64,000 bases of DNA from Nematopogon swammerdamellus (taxonomy: Eukaryota; Arthropoda; Insecta; Lepidoptera; Adelidae), in the NCBI GenBank assembly GCA_946902875.1, contig OX336336.1:4744545-4808544 (forward strand), read 5' to 3'. Under the pieces are notes generated by a model. The model did not search any database and was not told the DNA's origin. It saw only the letters and a program-made list of their open reading frames with translations. The first letter of the stretch is position 1; each line of letters starts with the position of its first letter. Made by a program: the position numbers and the translations under genes. Below, piece by piece: positions 44,899 through 56,005 of the stretch.

Positions 44899-45062
44899 AA
44901 GTGGACGTAGACCGGCTGGAGAGATCACAGTCGCTCGAGTACGTGGACCTGAGCGATAACCCCATCCCCCCCACCACCTTCAACCGACTCAAGCAGCTGT
45001 CGCGACCCGCCATCACCCTCTCCGAGCGGGAGCGGGAAGACTGGGAGGACCTCGACATTTAG
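44899..45062 (+). CDS. LRRC20: LRRC20-like protein, terminal exon
   Basis: Acceptor gctgttacag at 44898. Encodes EVDVDRLERSQSLEYVDLSD, NPIPPTTFNRLKQL, then PAITLSERERE and WEDLDI, TAG at 45060. Holds the last repeat (LEYVDLSDNPIPP) and an acidic C-terminus. LRRC20 is a small protein made almost wholly of repeats; a molecular role is not established from sequence. Confidence 0.9.
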
Positions 45063-46625
45063 ACTTAACCTCAACAAAATGCTCAGGGTCGGGGATTCGC
45101 TGGTCGCTCTACTCAGCCCCGGTGATAAGGGGTTTGGATCGTTTTAAAAGTCGCTCCGATATAGCACTAACATTTGAACGAATGCCTAAATAGGTAGCTA
45201 CCTACCTAATCTGTCAGGTTTGGTGAGTCCATTTTTTTTTTGTTGGATTTGTCTCTTTTTGGAATAGGCATAGGTCGTTTATCAACCATACAGCCTGTTC
45301 TGTTATAATTCTTCTCGTAATCGCGAGAAACACAAGTGCCAAGCCGCCATCTTCTTCAGACTTTTGGTCGTACCAGATTTGTCAGGTCCATTACCTAGCT
45401 ACAGTTCCGCAATGTCACCAGAAGCCGCAATGTCAGCAGAAGGGAGATTTGACACTATTGCGGCGTTCATAGACTTCGCGGAAGTCACAATTTTGAATGT
45501 GTTACCAGCAATTTATTGGGGAGCAATCGAGAATTGAAAATGAGCAAGAGCGAACTCCTAGCGTCCGCCCGTGCCTAAAGAAGCTGTGATTTTACTATGA
45601 CTAGTGCTTTTATGTGTATCTAGTGAATGAAAAAACCTGTTTGTGTTTCGTACTAGTGACTAAATGTGTGCTGTCTGTTGTCGTGCAGGATATATTTATA
45701 ATAAGTGAAGGTGTCGACTGTATGCGGTGGGCAGTAACATCTCTTGATGGATTGTCTGCCACATGATATTGAACTGAAGTTCAGTTGTATTTTTGTACTA
45801 CCTAGTCCCAGATGCCGTTATCGATTTAGACAAATTTTATTGTACTTAATTAAATAAGTTGTATGAAATAATATTGTTTGTATCGAATACAAGCTTCTGC
45901 TTTGTAAAAGCATTTCTGTCACAGTGAGTCAACGCAAGTTTAAAATGTTGTTGGCATGAGACGTCAATTTTGCAAAGGACATTTAAGATTATTTAAGATG
46001 TTTTATAAACGAAATTTCATCAGAAGCCGTATTCTTAATTGGTAGGTATACTCTATTTTTCATAGTCTCAATTTCTTAATTTTTAGGGTCCCGTCGCAAA
46101 AATTGCGAAATAAAGAACCCCTATGAGATCACTCTGGTGTTTTTTCTAAGAATTGTTGACTCTTTAAGCGATAGGTAAACATTTTAAGCACGAAGGATCC
46201 TTACTTTATGCCTTTGACGAGGGATGTTCAAAATCGGAGTTGATGAATTTTCAAATTATTTGTACACACCACGATGAGATCATTTGCTTTTATGAGTCTG
46301 TGACTGGAAAAAGATGTAAGTTAGTACTTCGTCAAGTATCTTCGTGTAATATAGTATTTTATATTGTGTGTATTAAGAATTTATAAAAATATAATACAGA
46401 AGTGATTTTACCAATCTGTCTTTTTCTCTGACCCAATTCCATTAAGCCAATATTATGAATGGATTACTTAGTCATGACAAGTTTTCAATTCGCTTAAGCA
46501 TAGTGACACGGGTTCGACCACAGCACACGTCAAATGTGGTCCCTCAAAATTAAATTATTTTGATGCGACTAATCGAACAGTCGGAACTAACGCACATTCT
46601 TGTTTGAATAAAAAACCAGTCATCA
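45063..46625 (+). other. LRRC20: Probable LRRC20 3' UTR
   Basis: No ORF or repeat recognised. AATAAA at 46109-46114 and at 46607-46612. The second lies close to the minus-strand signal at 46639, as expected for converging genes. Confidence 0.5.
46607..46612 (+). terminator. Poly(A) signal, plus strand
   Basis: AATAAA 1.5 kb after the LRRC20 stop. The alternative at 46109 may be used instead. Confidence 0.45.
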
Positions 46626-48648
46626 TCAAAAACGTGTATTTATTTACCCTCTATCACAGCGACTTAATCTACACGAGTGCACAAACATTTAAACACTAGC
46701 GCCTCCTATCCCGCACACACATTGGCAGGCACCCGGGAGAATATTAACCATTATGCTGTAGTCGTCAGAAAAAAAGAGAAGTAACTCTTACTGGTGTAAC
46801 AAATTTAAGTATTTAAGAATTTATCCAGTAATGCAAAAGATTATAACACGCGCCAAAACATAAACAATATTAAAATGGTGTCCGCTCGCGTGGACATAAT
46901 TTTCATATAACTTCTTTATTGGCGCAGATTATAAGCTCAATAGCAGTGTGAACTGTGAATTTTTGGATGGGGCTAATGATACACATAGTTTAAGCAGCAC
47001 TCGGTAAAGCCGCGTTTTCACGGGGTGATTTTAATCGGTGAACTTAAATTCGTTAGCGAATTGAAAGACAATCGTGTAGAAACTGTTCGGAAAACCACAC
47101 ATTCGAACTAAATAGTTACTTCACGTACATACACTTTCATGATCAATATTGAAAGTGCGTTCACTCATAAAGTTACATAGGTGTATAATAATAAATATCT
47201 AAAAAACGAATAAAACATATTGACCACAAGTCACAGTATTGCACAAGAGAAACGTTTAAGTTGAATGTAACAGTCGAATAACTGTACACACACTACTTTA
47301 TTATGATAAGCACTATCAAGGGTTGCTTTCCATTATGACAAAACTAATGTGATACTCCTCACGTGTCGAACGCCGCGCGACTTCCGATCCCATCTAGCGT
47401 CGGAGATATTTGCAGTTGCGATTCGTTACGCAAATTTTTTAACATCTATACATAATTGTGCATGGTTGTAATCATTACAAAATTTTATACAAAGGTATCT
47501 ATACCTTACAGTTCACTTACTTTTGTTTTGATAACAAATTGTGAGTTGAACATTGCGCAAACATTTCACTTCACAAATATAGTGAAGTTGAGATTTTTTT
47601 CGTTTTCACACACTCACGAATGGATAAAAACCTCCAATAATAACACATTCACTTCAGAAATATTGTAGTCTTTCGAATTTATACACAAACTACTGACTAA
47701 ACACACACGAAAAAATTATTTAAGGCGCGGTGCGACGAATTTGGTTGCCAACATGGCGTCCGTCACCAAGTCTCGAAATTAACTGATAAATGTGGTAATT
47801 TTTTGCTCTAGGCTGGCGCCAAAGTGAATCAGATCAAGTAGGGCATATCTTCAACATTTATTAGCATAATGAGCCATATCCCAATATTCAAAGAAAAGAA
47901 AGTATTACAATGCCGAAAGTCGGCAGCGCCGCTGGTCCATACGGGTGGAACAAAGACGAGTGGTTAAAACTTGCAAAAATCGTTGCCATAATGGAAACCA
48001 GCCCTTATAGAATCTATAGCTTGACAATTGACCCTTTCAAATTATTTTCACCATGATGTTAATTACCAACAGATGAATCCGCTAGCAAAACAAAACATTA
48101 AGTATGACCAGAATGATAATGTTCCAAATAGTTTGATTATGTCGCTCTATGCGATGCTTGCTTGGTACTTTTTGTTGAGAAATTTATCCATCTGTGGTGG
48201 CAAAATGGTTAAGTCCTAGACCTACAACTCAATAAATAGTAGAATTATGTCGGATGTTGCATATACAAACAGCACTAAGCAAAATAAAAATAATAATAAA
48301 GTAACAAAGAATAACTTTTTTTTTCATAAATAACATTTCTTCATTTTTTTAACAACTATAATATAAATAGTACGGGATTGTGAAATAAATATATTTGTGT
48401 TAAGATTTAGGCCAGCCGGCGTACCTATTTCATTTGTAACTCTTCGTCATATTTAGGAAAGATTGCACCGTTGCACACCGCTTTATACACATTAATATAG
48501 GCTTGGCTCTATCGACACCCTATCTTATTGTAACTTAAAATTACTAACTTGTACTTAATGTGTTATGCACAAATTGGAATTGAGATGTTACAAACTCTCA
48601 ACAGTCACTGAAAAAAAAATATTGCAAAAACCAATACATGAACAAATT
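46626..48648. other. AT-rich 3' region, no gene recognised
   Basis: No coding frame with motifs. Probably 3' UTR or downstream sequence of the minus-strand transcription unit. Confidence 0.4.
46639..46644 (-). terminator. Poly(A) signal, minus strand
   Basis: TTTATT on the plus strand reads AATAAA on the minus strand, 27 bp from the plus-strand signal. It would end a transcript arriving from ATF6 or from the exon-like segment at 48.7 kb. Confidence 0.4.
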
Positions 48649-49035
48649 TATTTTTATTGGTATTTGGCTTACCATGGTTGGAATTCGCGTTCACTTTGGC
48701 CGACGTTTCGAACTGGCGCGTGCAGTCCATCTTCAGGGCGAGCGCCTGGCTGCGGCCGGGCCCGCGGTTGACAGAACACTGCCTGTCAAACGCGAGCGGC
48801 TGCGAAAATTGTAGCTACAGTTGTGGGTAGGCACCAATTCGGCTTGGGCTGCGTTCCGCACTTCCTCCGAGGAGCAGAATGTACTGAGAGTGTCTTCCTG
48901 CTGCTGCTGGTGCACACTGCCAGACCTGCCGCTCTTTAGTGGGGCAAGCACGGGATTCCATACCGGAGACAGCCTGTAGGAATCTTCTTCAAGGAGTTCT
49001 CGATGGACTCACGGATGATGCATGGTAAGCCAAAT
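48649..49035. repeat. 23-bp inverted repeat around a GC-rich, exon-like block
   Basis: ttattggtatttggcttacc plus atg at 48651-48673 recurs as its exact reverse complement at 49013-49035. The block between is GC-rich with several open frames on the minus strand, including one with LSPVWNPVLAPLKSGRSGS and VHQQQQEDTLSTF that begins after an acceptor-like tcctacag and ends at 48733, and another ending in LALKMDCTRQFETS. Each arm contains catg|gtaagcc, a donor-like site, on opposite strands. Whether it is a true exon (of ATF6 or of another gene) could not be decided. Confidence 0.5.
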
Positions 49036-49202
49036 ACCAATAATATTAATATCCATGGTGGACTAAAAGTATTTAAAATTTTTGTTTTCATGGCAGGACA
49101 ATATTCTTTCTGCAGAGATCGTAACATTGTTTTAATCTACTTTAAATACTTGCTGCGTTGCACTCACTATGCTAGGTCCACATAAAAATCAGTACTATTT
49201 AA

Positions 49203-49338
49203 GTAGATTTGACAAAAATGTCATATAATTACATGAGTAGATTTGACAAAACTGTCATATAATTACATGAGTAGATTTGACAAAAACGTCATATAATTAC
49301 ATGAGTACAATTGACAAAACTGTCATGCAATTAGATCC
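49203..49338. repeat. Four copies of a 34-bp minisatellite
   Basis: Units start at 49203, 49237, 49271 and 49305, with core gtagatttgacaaaa and gtcatataattacatga. The last is diverged. Confidence 0.9.
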
Positions 49339-49411
49339 AATCATCTAACTACTAAAACGGGCAATGCGATCTCAGTCTGTTTTGATTGCTTTTATTACCT
49401 GCATCGTCTTT

Positions 49412-49800
49412 TCACTTACGATTCAGTTCTTTTCTCGGTTCCACGTTGTTCTGGTGCGACAGCGGTGGCTGCTTAGAGTACAAATAGTTTGACAGCAGCT
49501 CATCTGTACTCGCTGCTTTTTCATCTTGATTTTTACCCCGTTTGACATAGTTAGAGGCGTTGCTGTTGGAATTGTGAAGAATCTCATACAGACTGGTCTC
49601 CATTGGATATTTGGCGTTCGGTCTGGGCCGTTTGGTATAATCTGTGTACTTCTTCGGGCGTCTTCTGTCCTTGGGGCCATTGGGTTCGGATTTAGGACGT
49701 AGGCTCTCAGGAATGGCGTCTGCTTTAAGCTTCACGAAGGACGTGTTGACGACCGAACAGTCAATCTGCATGAGGGTTATGCCCTCGCTGAGTGTTGATT
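49412..49800 (-). CDS. ATF6: ATF6 terminal exon, luminal C-terminus
   Basis: Acceptor caacttcacag precedes 49800. Encodes ESTLSEGITLMQIDCSVVNT, SFVKLKADAIPESLRP, then a Pro/Arg/Asn-rich tail ending ELNRK and a stop. The MQIDC.V..T.......IP..LR stretch parallels the conserved luminal end of vertebrate ATF6. The tail contains N-x-S/T sequons. At the stop, aatc|gtaagtga would also be a good donor; if used, the last residues would change and a further exon downstream would be needed. An AATAAA (minus) at 49391-49396 lies 16 nt past the stop, another at 46639. Confidence 0.85.
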
Positions 49801-49840
49801 CTGTGAAGTTGATATTGTTAGTTATTCAAGAAGATTATTA

Positions 49841-50192
49841 TCAGCCTCAGTAGCTCAGCGGTGCGGTCAGTCGACTGTTGTTAAGCAACCCCGAGCGCGG
49901 TCAGTACTTGGATGGGTGACCGCTCAACCGTTGGAGCCTGACCGTGGTTCGGATTCCACGTTAAACTGTAGGTCCCTTTCCTTCTTACCTTACTAGGTGG
50001 TAGGGTTTATCCCGGTCGGGTTGGTACCACCGCACTGAGCGAAACGTCGGTCGAAACGGCTATGTAAATAGTTCGTGTTTTCCGTCCAGTTCAGTGTAGC
50101 CGAAATGAAATGAAGGGAAGCACTGACATGGCTCCTAGTTCACCCGGTGTTATGTGCTGACATCACGGATCTTGTAGGTGATGTAGCCAGTC
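49841..50192 (+). repeat. SINE with complete head
   Basis: Head tcagcctcagtagctcagcg, then gttgttaagcaacc and gcggtcagtacttggatggg. It lacks the tRNA-like/5S spacer cgctattgatg seen at 17117. The tail is cut at gatgtagccagtca. Antisense to ATF6, 41 bp outside its last exon. Confidence 0.88.
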
Positions 50193-50420
50193 AACAGAAA
50201 TTCAGATTATGAAGTGCAAGACAGCAATATGCAAGCCAGATGCAGATATGACAATACACTCAGCTGCAAATCGACCCGTATCATAACAACTTCTGAAACA
50301 GGCTGACATATCTGAGGTAGACATAACTGCGAGAAAACCCCAAAATGACGCGACTTTGTATGGCCATTGACAGTTCGACACAGTGGCGCCAACTAGTGGC
50401 CAACAAATACATGTTAGACT

Positions 50421-50563
50421 TCGTCTCACGAAAGAAGTCCCGCAGCAATAAGTGGAAGTGTAGAGTCCGTCTCACTTCCACTTATTGCCGCGGGACTTCG
50501 ACTTGAGACGAAGTGTATGACCGTAGCGCCGCATCTGCGGGACTTCTTTCGTGAGACGAACTC
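50421..50563. mobile_element. Foldback MITE, copy 2, with an extra arm
   Basis: ttcgtctcacgaaagaagtc to the inverse at 50512, plus a third arm (gcgggacttctttcgtgaga) at 50537-50558. Same family as 16706-16799. Sits 54 bp downstream of the donor of the 50617 exon. Confidence 0.8.
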
Positions 50564-50616
50564 TAGCCTCATTTGGAGTTTGGTAGACCGTAATATCATG
50601 ACAGCAAGTTATTCAC

Positions 50617-51024
50617 CATTCTTGGACTTGGCCGGTAGTATGAGCGCCATCTTCGGTGGTCGCGTATCATTATGCGCGGTGGCAGGCAGCAACAGATGCT
50701 CCCCTTTCCCCACGCCCACCACGTAGAATGTGTCTTCCCTCCTGTGAAGAGCGCGCAGCAACGCTGTCCACTCGCCAAAGTCATCCACCATGTCGTAGCC
50801 CCCTCTCAAATGATTGCCGATGCGTTTCGGATACACCGTATCGTAATCAACGACTGCATTCTCATTGTAGTCGGGCTCTTTCGCCCTTCGAAGGCGAGCT
50901 CTGTGCGGTTTCTGCTCGGGTACGGGTTTGGACTCGGGTTTGAAGTGTGGCGCTTCCAGCATGGGCTGGAGGTGAGGAGGTATGTTCAGCTTGTGGAGCA
51001 GTTTGTACGCTTTGAGGACGTCAT
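50617..51024 (-). CDS. ATF6: ATF6 exon 7, luminal domain
   Basis: Acceptor attcttgcag (minus) and donor aatg|gtgaat. Encodes DDVLKAYKLLHKLNIPPHLQ, a Lys/Pro-rich linker with RARLRRAKEPDYNENAV, YDTVYPKRIGN, then WTALLRALHRREDTFYVVGV, EHLLLPATAHN and RPPKMALILPA. The block R..DTFYVV......HLLLPAT.HN...PKM...LPA is the best conserved part of the ATF6 luminal domain, needed for stress sensing. 408 nt, phases 2 and 1 match both neighbours. Confidence 0.93.
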
Positions 51025-51132
51025 CTGCAAGAATTATTTTCCTTAACATACATGATTAATGGTCACTAAACAAACACCTAAACCGAATGGGGCTTAGCAA
51101 CACACAGGTGATGATAGGTGGTAGTGTTTATG

Positions 51133-51312
51133 TAGGTTCTGTATAAAAGAGGATGAAACGCCCGCACACATACTTTGTGAATGTGAAGTGCTCATTCACA
51201 GTAGAAGCCGTATTCTTGGGGGTTATATTTTTAACCCATGCCAAATACAGGCACTCAACCCCAATAATATAACTAGGTTCATAGAGGAAATCGGACTTGG
51301 GGTTGAGCTATA
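51133..51312 (+). pseudogene. R1/I-type LINE C-terminal zinc knuckle fragment
   Basis: CRFCIKEDETPAHILCECEV then SRSRILGGYIFNPCQIQALN to GLGVEL and a stop: a CxxC..H....C knuckle typical of the LINE ORF2 end. Open here but isolated in an ATF6 intron. Confidence 0.75.
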
Positions 51313-51424
51313 AACTTTAGAGAGATCACAATAGATCTTCCTAGGTCGCAGTGACAACAGGGCTCTAACTCTCACACTTCAAATCATAAGCTGCTGGAAG
51401 GGGAGGCAAGAAGCGGGCACTTTC

Positions 51425-51812
51425 ATTTTTTTTATGGAAGCTGATACGTTTGGCTACATCATCTACGTCAGCCCATAACACCAGGTGAACTAGGTGCCAT
51501 GTCAGTGCTTCCCTTCGGTCGTACCGGCTACACTGAACTGGACGAAAAAAAAAACACAAACTATTTACATAGCCGTTTCGACCGCGTTTAATTTAGTGCG
51601 GTGGTACCAACCCGGGCGGGTTGAACCCTACCACCTAGTAAGGTAAGAAGGGAAGGGACCTACAGTGTTACGTGGAATCCGAACCACGTTCAGCCTGCAA
51701 TGTTCAAGCGCTCAGTAGTCACTGGTCACCCATCCAAGTACTGACCGCGCCCAGCGTTGCTTAACCATCAATAGCGACAGTCGACTGTCTGCACCACTGA
51801 GCTATGGAGGCA
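51425..51812 (-). repeat. Full-length SINE, minus orientation
   Basis: Tail tttttatggaagctgatacg, 5S-like region tccaagtactgaccgcgccc, head gcaccactgagctatggagg. Same sense as ATF6. Confidence 0.9.
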
Positions 51813-51941
51813 GTTGCCCTCTCTCTACCTATAAAGATCATGATGCATAATGTTTTCAAAGCTTCCTTTGTGTGTTACTTTCTAGTTAAACAGAAAGTCC
51901 TCTAGTGCCCACCAACAAACATTAACAAACTGATTCCTTAC

Positions 51942-52151
51942 CTGTATGAACATTATCGCCGAGCGGCCGACTGTGCACGTTGTTCCTCCAGCCGTCGTCG
52001 AGGCTCCAGTTGAGACCGGCGCGGCCGATCCAGCGCTCCAGCTCGCCGGCCAGCCGCAGGCTCTCCGTCTGCTGGATGTGCGGCTCCGCGCCGTGCAGCG
52101 TACCGTTGCTGCAGTCCCAGTGAGATTTGTTCGACGACCCTTCAAGGTCTG
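51942..52151 (-). CDS. ATF6: ATF6 exon 6, luminal domain
   Basis: Acceptor acatttccag, donor acag|gtaagg. Encodes DLEGSSNKSHWDCSNGTLHG, AEPHIQQTESLRLAGELERW, IGRAGLNWSLDDGWRNNVHS, RPLGDNVHT. The TESLRL..EL..W helix is a hallmark of ATF6. Sequons NKS and NGT are visible. Starts with two and ends with one base of split codons, which fit 55908-56005 and 50617-51024. Confidence 0.93.
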
Positions 52152-52544
52152 CTGGAAATGTATGAGGATAATTTTAGCAGTGTGCGAGGCGGATCAGGTT
52201 AGGTTGATGATGTGTTGTTAATTAGACACATTGAAATACTTTATCGCTCCAAAACATTTTACTGAAACAAGCTCGATATATAATGTGCCTGAGGGGCGAA
52301 GGCAGACTTATCCCTTACAGGGATTTCTTTCAGTGAACCTTTGGATGTTTGAGAGTTATATGTGCCTGTTCTTGGCACTGAGAATATTAGCTAGCTCTAT
52401 TGGATATATAAACTATGCTGCATTCTCATAATGTAGTTTTAAAAAACTCTCCTTTTACAATAAGTTAGGTTCACCATACAGCTGTGACGGGTTTTGCCAC
52501 ATGGCAATTCAGAACTTCGAATTACAAAAACTTTAACGCATCGT
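52152..52544. other. Intronic, short repeat remnant
   Basis: Around 52291-52345 a fragment with aggcagacttatcccttaca also occurs at 59998. Nothing else recognised. Confidence 0.45.
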
Positions 52545-53100
52545 TGAGTCACCCAACGAAGGTGTGGATCTAAGCTTACGATGGCTTCACCGAACATATC
52601 CGGGCCCATCGGCAGTAGAGAAGGGTATCAATCGAGGCCGGGACTAGCGAGTGGCCACTCTAAATTTCCCGCGCATGCTTCACGTTTCGGCTCGCATCAA
52701 GCCCTCGTCAGCTAGTCTGCGTTGACTAGGACGCGGGGAAATACCAGTCCCGCTCTCGACCACCCTCTCTCTACCTATTCATATTCTGTAGGATGCTTCC
52801 AGTGACGTTTTCAAAGCTCTCTCCATGTATGAGCTTAGCGTCGATCTTGGCAGCCCTAGATTCTTGAAGAGACTGTAGAGCGACTTTGCTGGTAGTCCAC
52901 TTGCTCCGACTTCCACAGCAAAGAGATCAGTCTTGAATCCGTTTCTCACAATCCGGTCTACTAAGTTGCAGTACTTGTTAAGTCTGATGTTGTGTTCCGT
53001 CGGTATGTTGCTTCCCATGGAACTGAAGAAGGTTTAGTCCAATCTTTGGGCAGCTTTTTGGCTCCAGGTTTCACAAAGTTGACCTTCTGGAAGCCGCCAC
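52545..53100 (-). pseudogene. R2-type LINE, second 3'-end copy
   Basis: Repeats the 3' UTR and last ~80 codons of the adjacent LINE (HNIRLNKYCNLVDRIVRNGF, KSLYSLFKNLGLPRSTLSSY) with about 150 bp deleted between ggaactg and aagaaggttt. Same orientation as the main copy, head to tail. Confidence 0.85.
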
Positions 53101-55907
53101 TGGTTTGCCCTTTTCTTTTGAGGGTGTGGACCTGAGCTTGCGATGTCTACACCCAACATATCCGGGCCCATCGGCAGTAGAGGAGAGTGTTAATCGAGGT
53201 CGGGACTGGCGAGTGGCCACTCTAAATTTCCCGCGCATGCTTCACGTTTCGGCTCGCTTCAAGCCCTCGTCAGCTAGTCTGCGTTGACTAGGACGCGGGG
53301 AAACCACCAGTCCCGCTCTCGACCTCCCTCTCTCTACCTATCCATATTCTGTAGGATGCTTCCAGTGACGTTTTCGAAGCTCTCTCCATATATGAGCTTA
53401 GCGTCGATCTTGGGAGCCCTAGATTCTTGAAGAGACTGTAGAGCGACTTCGCTGGTAGTCCTCTTGCTCCGACTTCCACAGCGAAGAGATCAGTCTTGAA
53501 TCCGTTTCTCACAATCCGGTCTACTAAGTTGCAGTACTTGTTAAGCTTGATGTTGTGGTCCTTCGGTATGTTACTTTCCCATGGAACTGTAAGTTCAACA
53601 AGTACTACATGCTTTGTCGCTTTTGAGAATATGAGTATATCCGGCCTTAATGCTGTGGTACAGATTTCCGAAGGCATTTGGTAATGCTTCTCATGTGTTT
53701 CCATCAACAATTCCCAATCCTTTGCTGCTCCCAAAATTGAAGAAGGTTTAGTCCTATCTTTGGGCAGCTTATTGGCTCCAGGTTTCACAAAGTTGACCTT
53801 CTGGAAGCCGCTACTGGTTTGCCCTTTCCTGGTCCGTGCAATTGACAGGTTGATGGCCTCTCTGATGATTTGGAGGACTTTATCATGACGGTAGGAATAC
53901 TGGCCTCGCTCAAGTAGTATTTTGCATCTGCATAACAAATGTTTTGCCGTGCCTACGAACTCCTTACATGACGGGCATAGTCTATTTGTAGATTTCCCCC
54001 ATCTAACTAGGTTACTCGGGTCGGGGAGAGTAAGCTGGAATGCATTTAAGTAGAACTTAAGCAGCTCAGGGGACCAGTTGTATATTATGGATTTCCACTT
54101 CAATGCAGGAGGGATGCAGAAGTCACCCACTGTTAGCCAATCATTCTGCATTTCCAGGTTTAAGGCGTGAAGTTTGAAGCCTTGTTCCATGTCCTCCTGA
54201 GCAAAACCTTTCAGTATTTCTTTATCAGACTTTGCTGTTTCTATGCCCAATCCAGATCTATTGGTGCGTGTACCAACTTGGAATGATTTGTAGAAGTCGA
54301 GTCTCGATTCCAGTTCATCTGATAGTGATGTGTTGGGTAAGGCTTGAATAGCGCTATCATTGGAGTCTTTGAGTATACATCGTTTGGCTATTCTCGCCTT
54401 TTGATAAAATATCGACGGTTTCTTAATGTTCAGTCCAAAGTTATTGTGAGATCTGTATAGCGTCGACGAGTCAGCCGGGTGAGCCAGTCCAAACCATGAT
54501 TTCAGGAATCTGGTCACATACGAGTCTAATTTAGTCAGGTTTTGCTTTGTGAAGTCGTAGACGAGAAATGGCCATGAAAGTTTTGATGTCAGGTAGTTAT
54601 CGTAAATCCATGCCTTTTGTGTACCCAGGAGGGGAAGATTGTCAGTTTGGCGGAGGCTCTCTTCGAAAAGTTGGACAATATCATCAGTAGGATGCTCCTT
54701 TCCTCTGCTGGTGATCCTTTTGCCCAAGAATTTAAAAGGAGCTTCATCAGCCACGGTTGCGATTGGTTTTCCGGCTACTGTCAGACCTGGATTGCTCGAG
54801 GTAAACTTTGAACCTTTCCTGGTTAAGCTCAAACAGTAGCACTTCGCTGGTTTTATCTTCATCCCTTTAGTCCATTCACAATAGTCATCTACCACCTTAA
54901 GAAGCGCCTGATTTTGTTTTGGATTGCGGGTTAACAGCGTAATATCATCCGCAAATGCCAGGATGGCCGCCATATATGTGTCTCCATATTTGAACCTGTA
55001 TCCCCATTTGTTTTCTTTTACGACAAGCGTATCAATTAGAATGTTGATAACAATGTTAAATGTAACAGGAGAGAGGCAGCAACCCTGGAAAAGTCCTATG
55101 CCGTAACGAATTTCCGGTATCTTCTCCGTTTCGCCTTTTACTTGTATTACAAAGGAAAGTTTTTTGTAGTAGGAGGCTATTATATTACAGATCAGAGGTG
55201 GCACATTATACCACTCTAGCGCCTTTAATAGTAACTCATGGCGCACCGAACCGAAGGCGTTTTCAAAGTCTAACCACGTGGCAGTTAATTGTCTCTCATT
55301 CTTCCTTGCATCTCTAAGACATTCAGTCAGCAAAGAATTATGTTCGAGACACCCTGCAACTCTTGGGAGAAAACCTTTCTGGTACTTCTTCGGTAAGTAG
55401 TCGTTGGTACACATATGTTTGAGTAGTCTGGCCTGTATAATGGAGAAGAATATTTTCGAAATTGTGTTCGTAAGGGCTATAGGTCTAATATCCTTGGGAT
55501 CAGTAACTTCTTTCTTTTTTGGTAGAAGAACAAACACGGCTTTACCAAGACAGTCTGGCACTTCTCTGTTCGTCCAAATTCTTTTGTAGATGTTCAACAT
55601 GTGTTTCCGCACTGATGGACATTTTTTGTATATGATGTATGGTATGCCATCGGGTCCCGGGGCGGAACTATTTGGTTTCCTTTTTATGTGGTATTCCAGC
55701 TCTTCCATCGTCGGTGAATCAGCATCAAATGCTAGAGCAGGTTCTTTGGGTTTTGGAGCTGGTGGATCCCTGTAAGTTATATCTGCCTCCGGGGTGGTAT
55801 ATGTGGATTTAAAGTAGTTGAACATCTCGTCCGTACTTAACCTAATTGTACCCTGCTGTTCCTTAAAAAGCTTTAATCGTCGGTGTAGAATGTAATGTTC
55901 ATCAGAC
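53101..55907 (-). mobile_element. R2-type (RLE) LINE, 5'-truncated, long open ORF
   Basis: A continuous frame of 845 codons from the Met at 55825 to 53288, open further upstream to at least the ATF6 donor at 55907. Order: PGPDGIPYIIYK, WLDFENAFGSVRHEL, GCCLSPVTFNIV, ILAFADDITLLTRN (reverse transcriptase with intact ADD), thumb, CCHC knuckle CPSCKEFVGTAKHLLCRC, and ALRPDILIFSK with VLVELTVPWE, the RPD...E..V signature of a restriction-like endonuclease. No N-terminal zinc finger is seen, so it is 5'-truncated by target-primed insertion. Full-length R2-like proteins exceed 1,000 residues. Absence of stops suggests a young copy. Sense orientation inside an ATF6 intron. Clade within the RLE group not determined. 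Confidence 0.9.
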
Positions 55908-56005
55908 CTTGTGGCAAGAATTCCGCTGAAGTATCGTCACTCGCAAGTAGGTGTCGCCGCGCCCTCGAGGGAGATTCAGGGGCACCCACAGGAGTGTTCG
56001 ACCAC
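55908..56005 (-). CDS. ATF6: ATF6 exon 5, S1P cleavage motif
   Basis: 98-nt exon after the acceptor ttttattatgccag. Encodes WSNTPVGAPESPSRARRHLL then ASDDTSAEFLPQ. RRHLL matches the Site-1 protease motif just luminal of the membrane in vertebrate ATF6. Phases fit both neighbours (one base at each end). The donor is caag|gtctgat, weaker than the others, and the R2-type LINE begins at or within a few bases of it. The exon was found by phase and motif; a LINE-frame reading of its last bases is also open. Confidence 0.82.

Larger units (their letters stand above)
34306..45062 (+). other. LRRC20: LRRC20-like gene span
   Basis: Two alternative first exons (34306-34468, 40902-40965) and three shared exons (42357-42500, 43940-44107, 44899-45062). 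All junctions are phase 1, so either first exon splices to the shared part: 212 or 179 codons. The 7.9-kb first intron is filled with SINEs, hAT-like elements and hairpins. 3' region to about 46625. Confidence 0.8.

Noticed and set aside
51882..52145. Arg/Thr-rich 87-codon frame over ATF6 exon 6
   Set aside because: Shadow of the TESLRLAGELERW frame, which is spliced and conserved.
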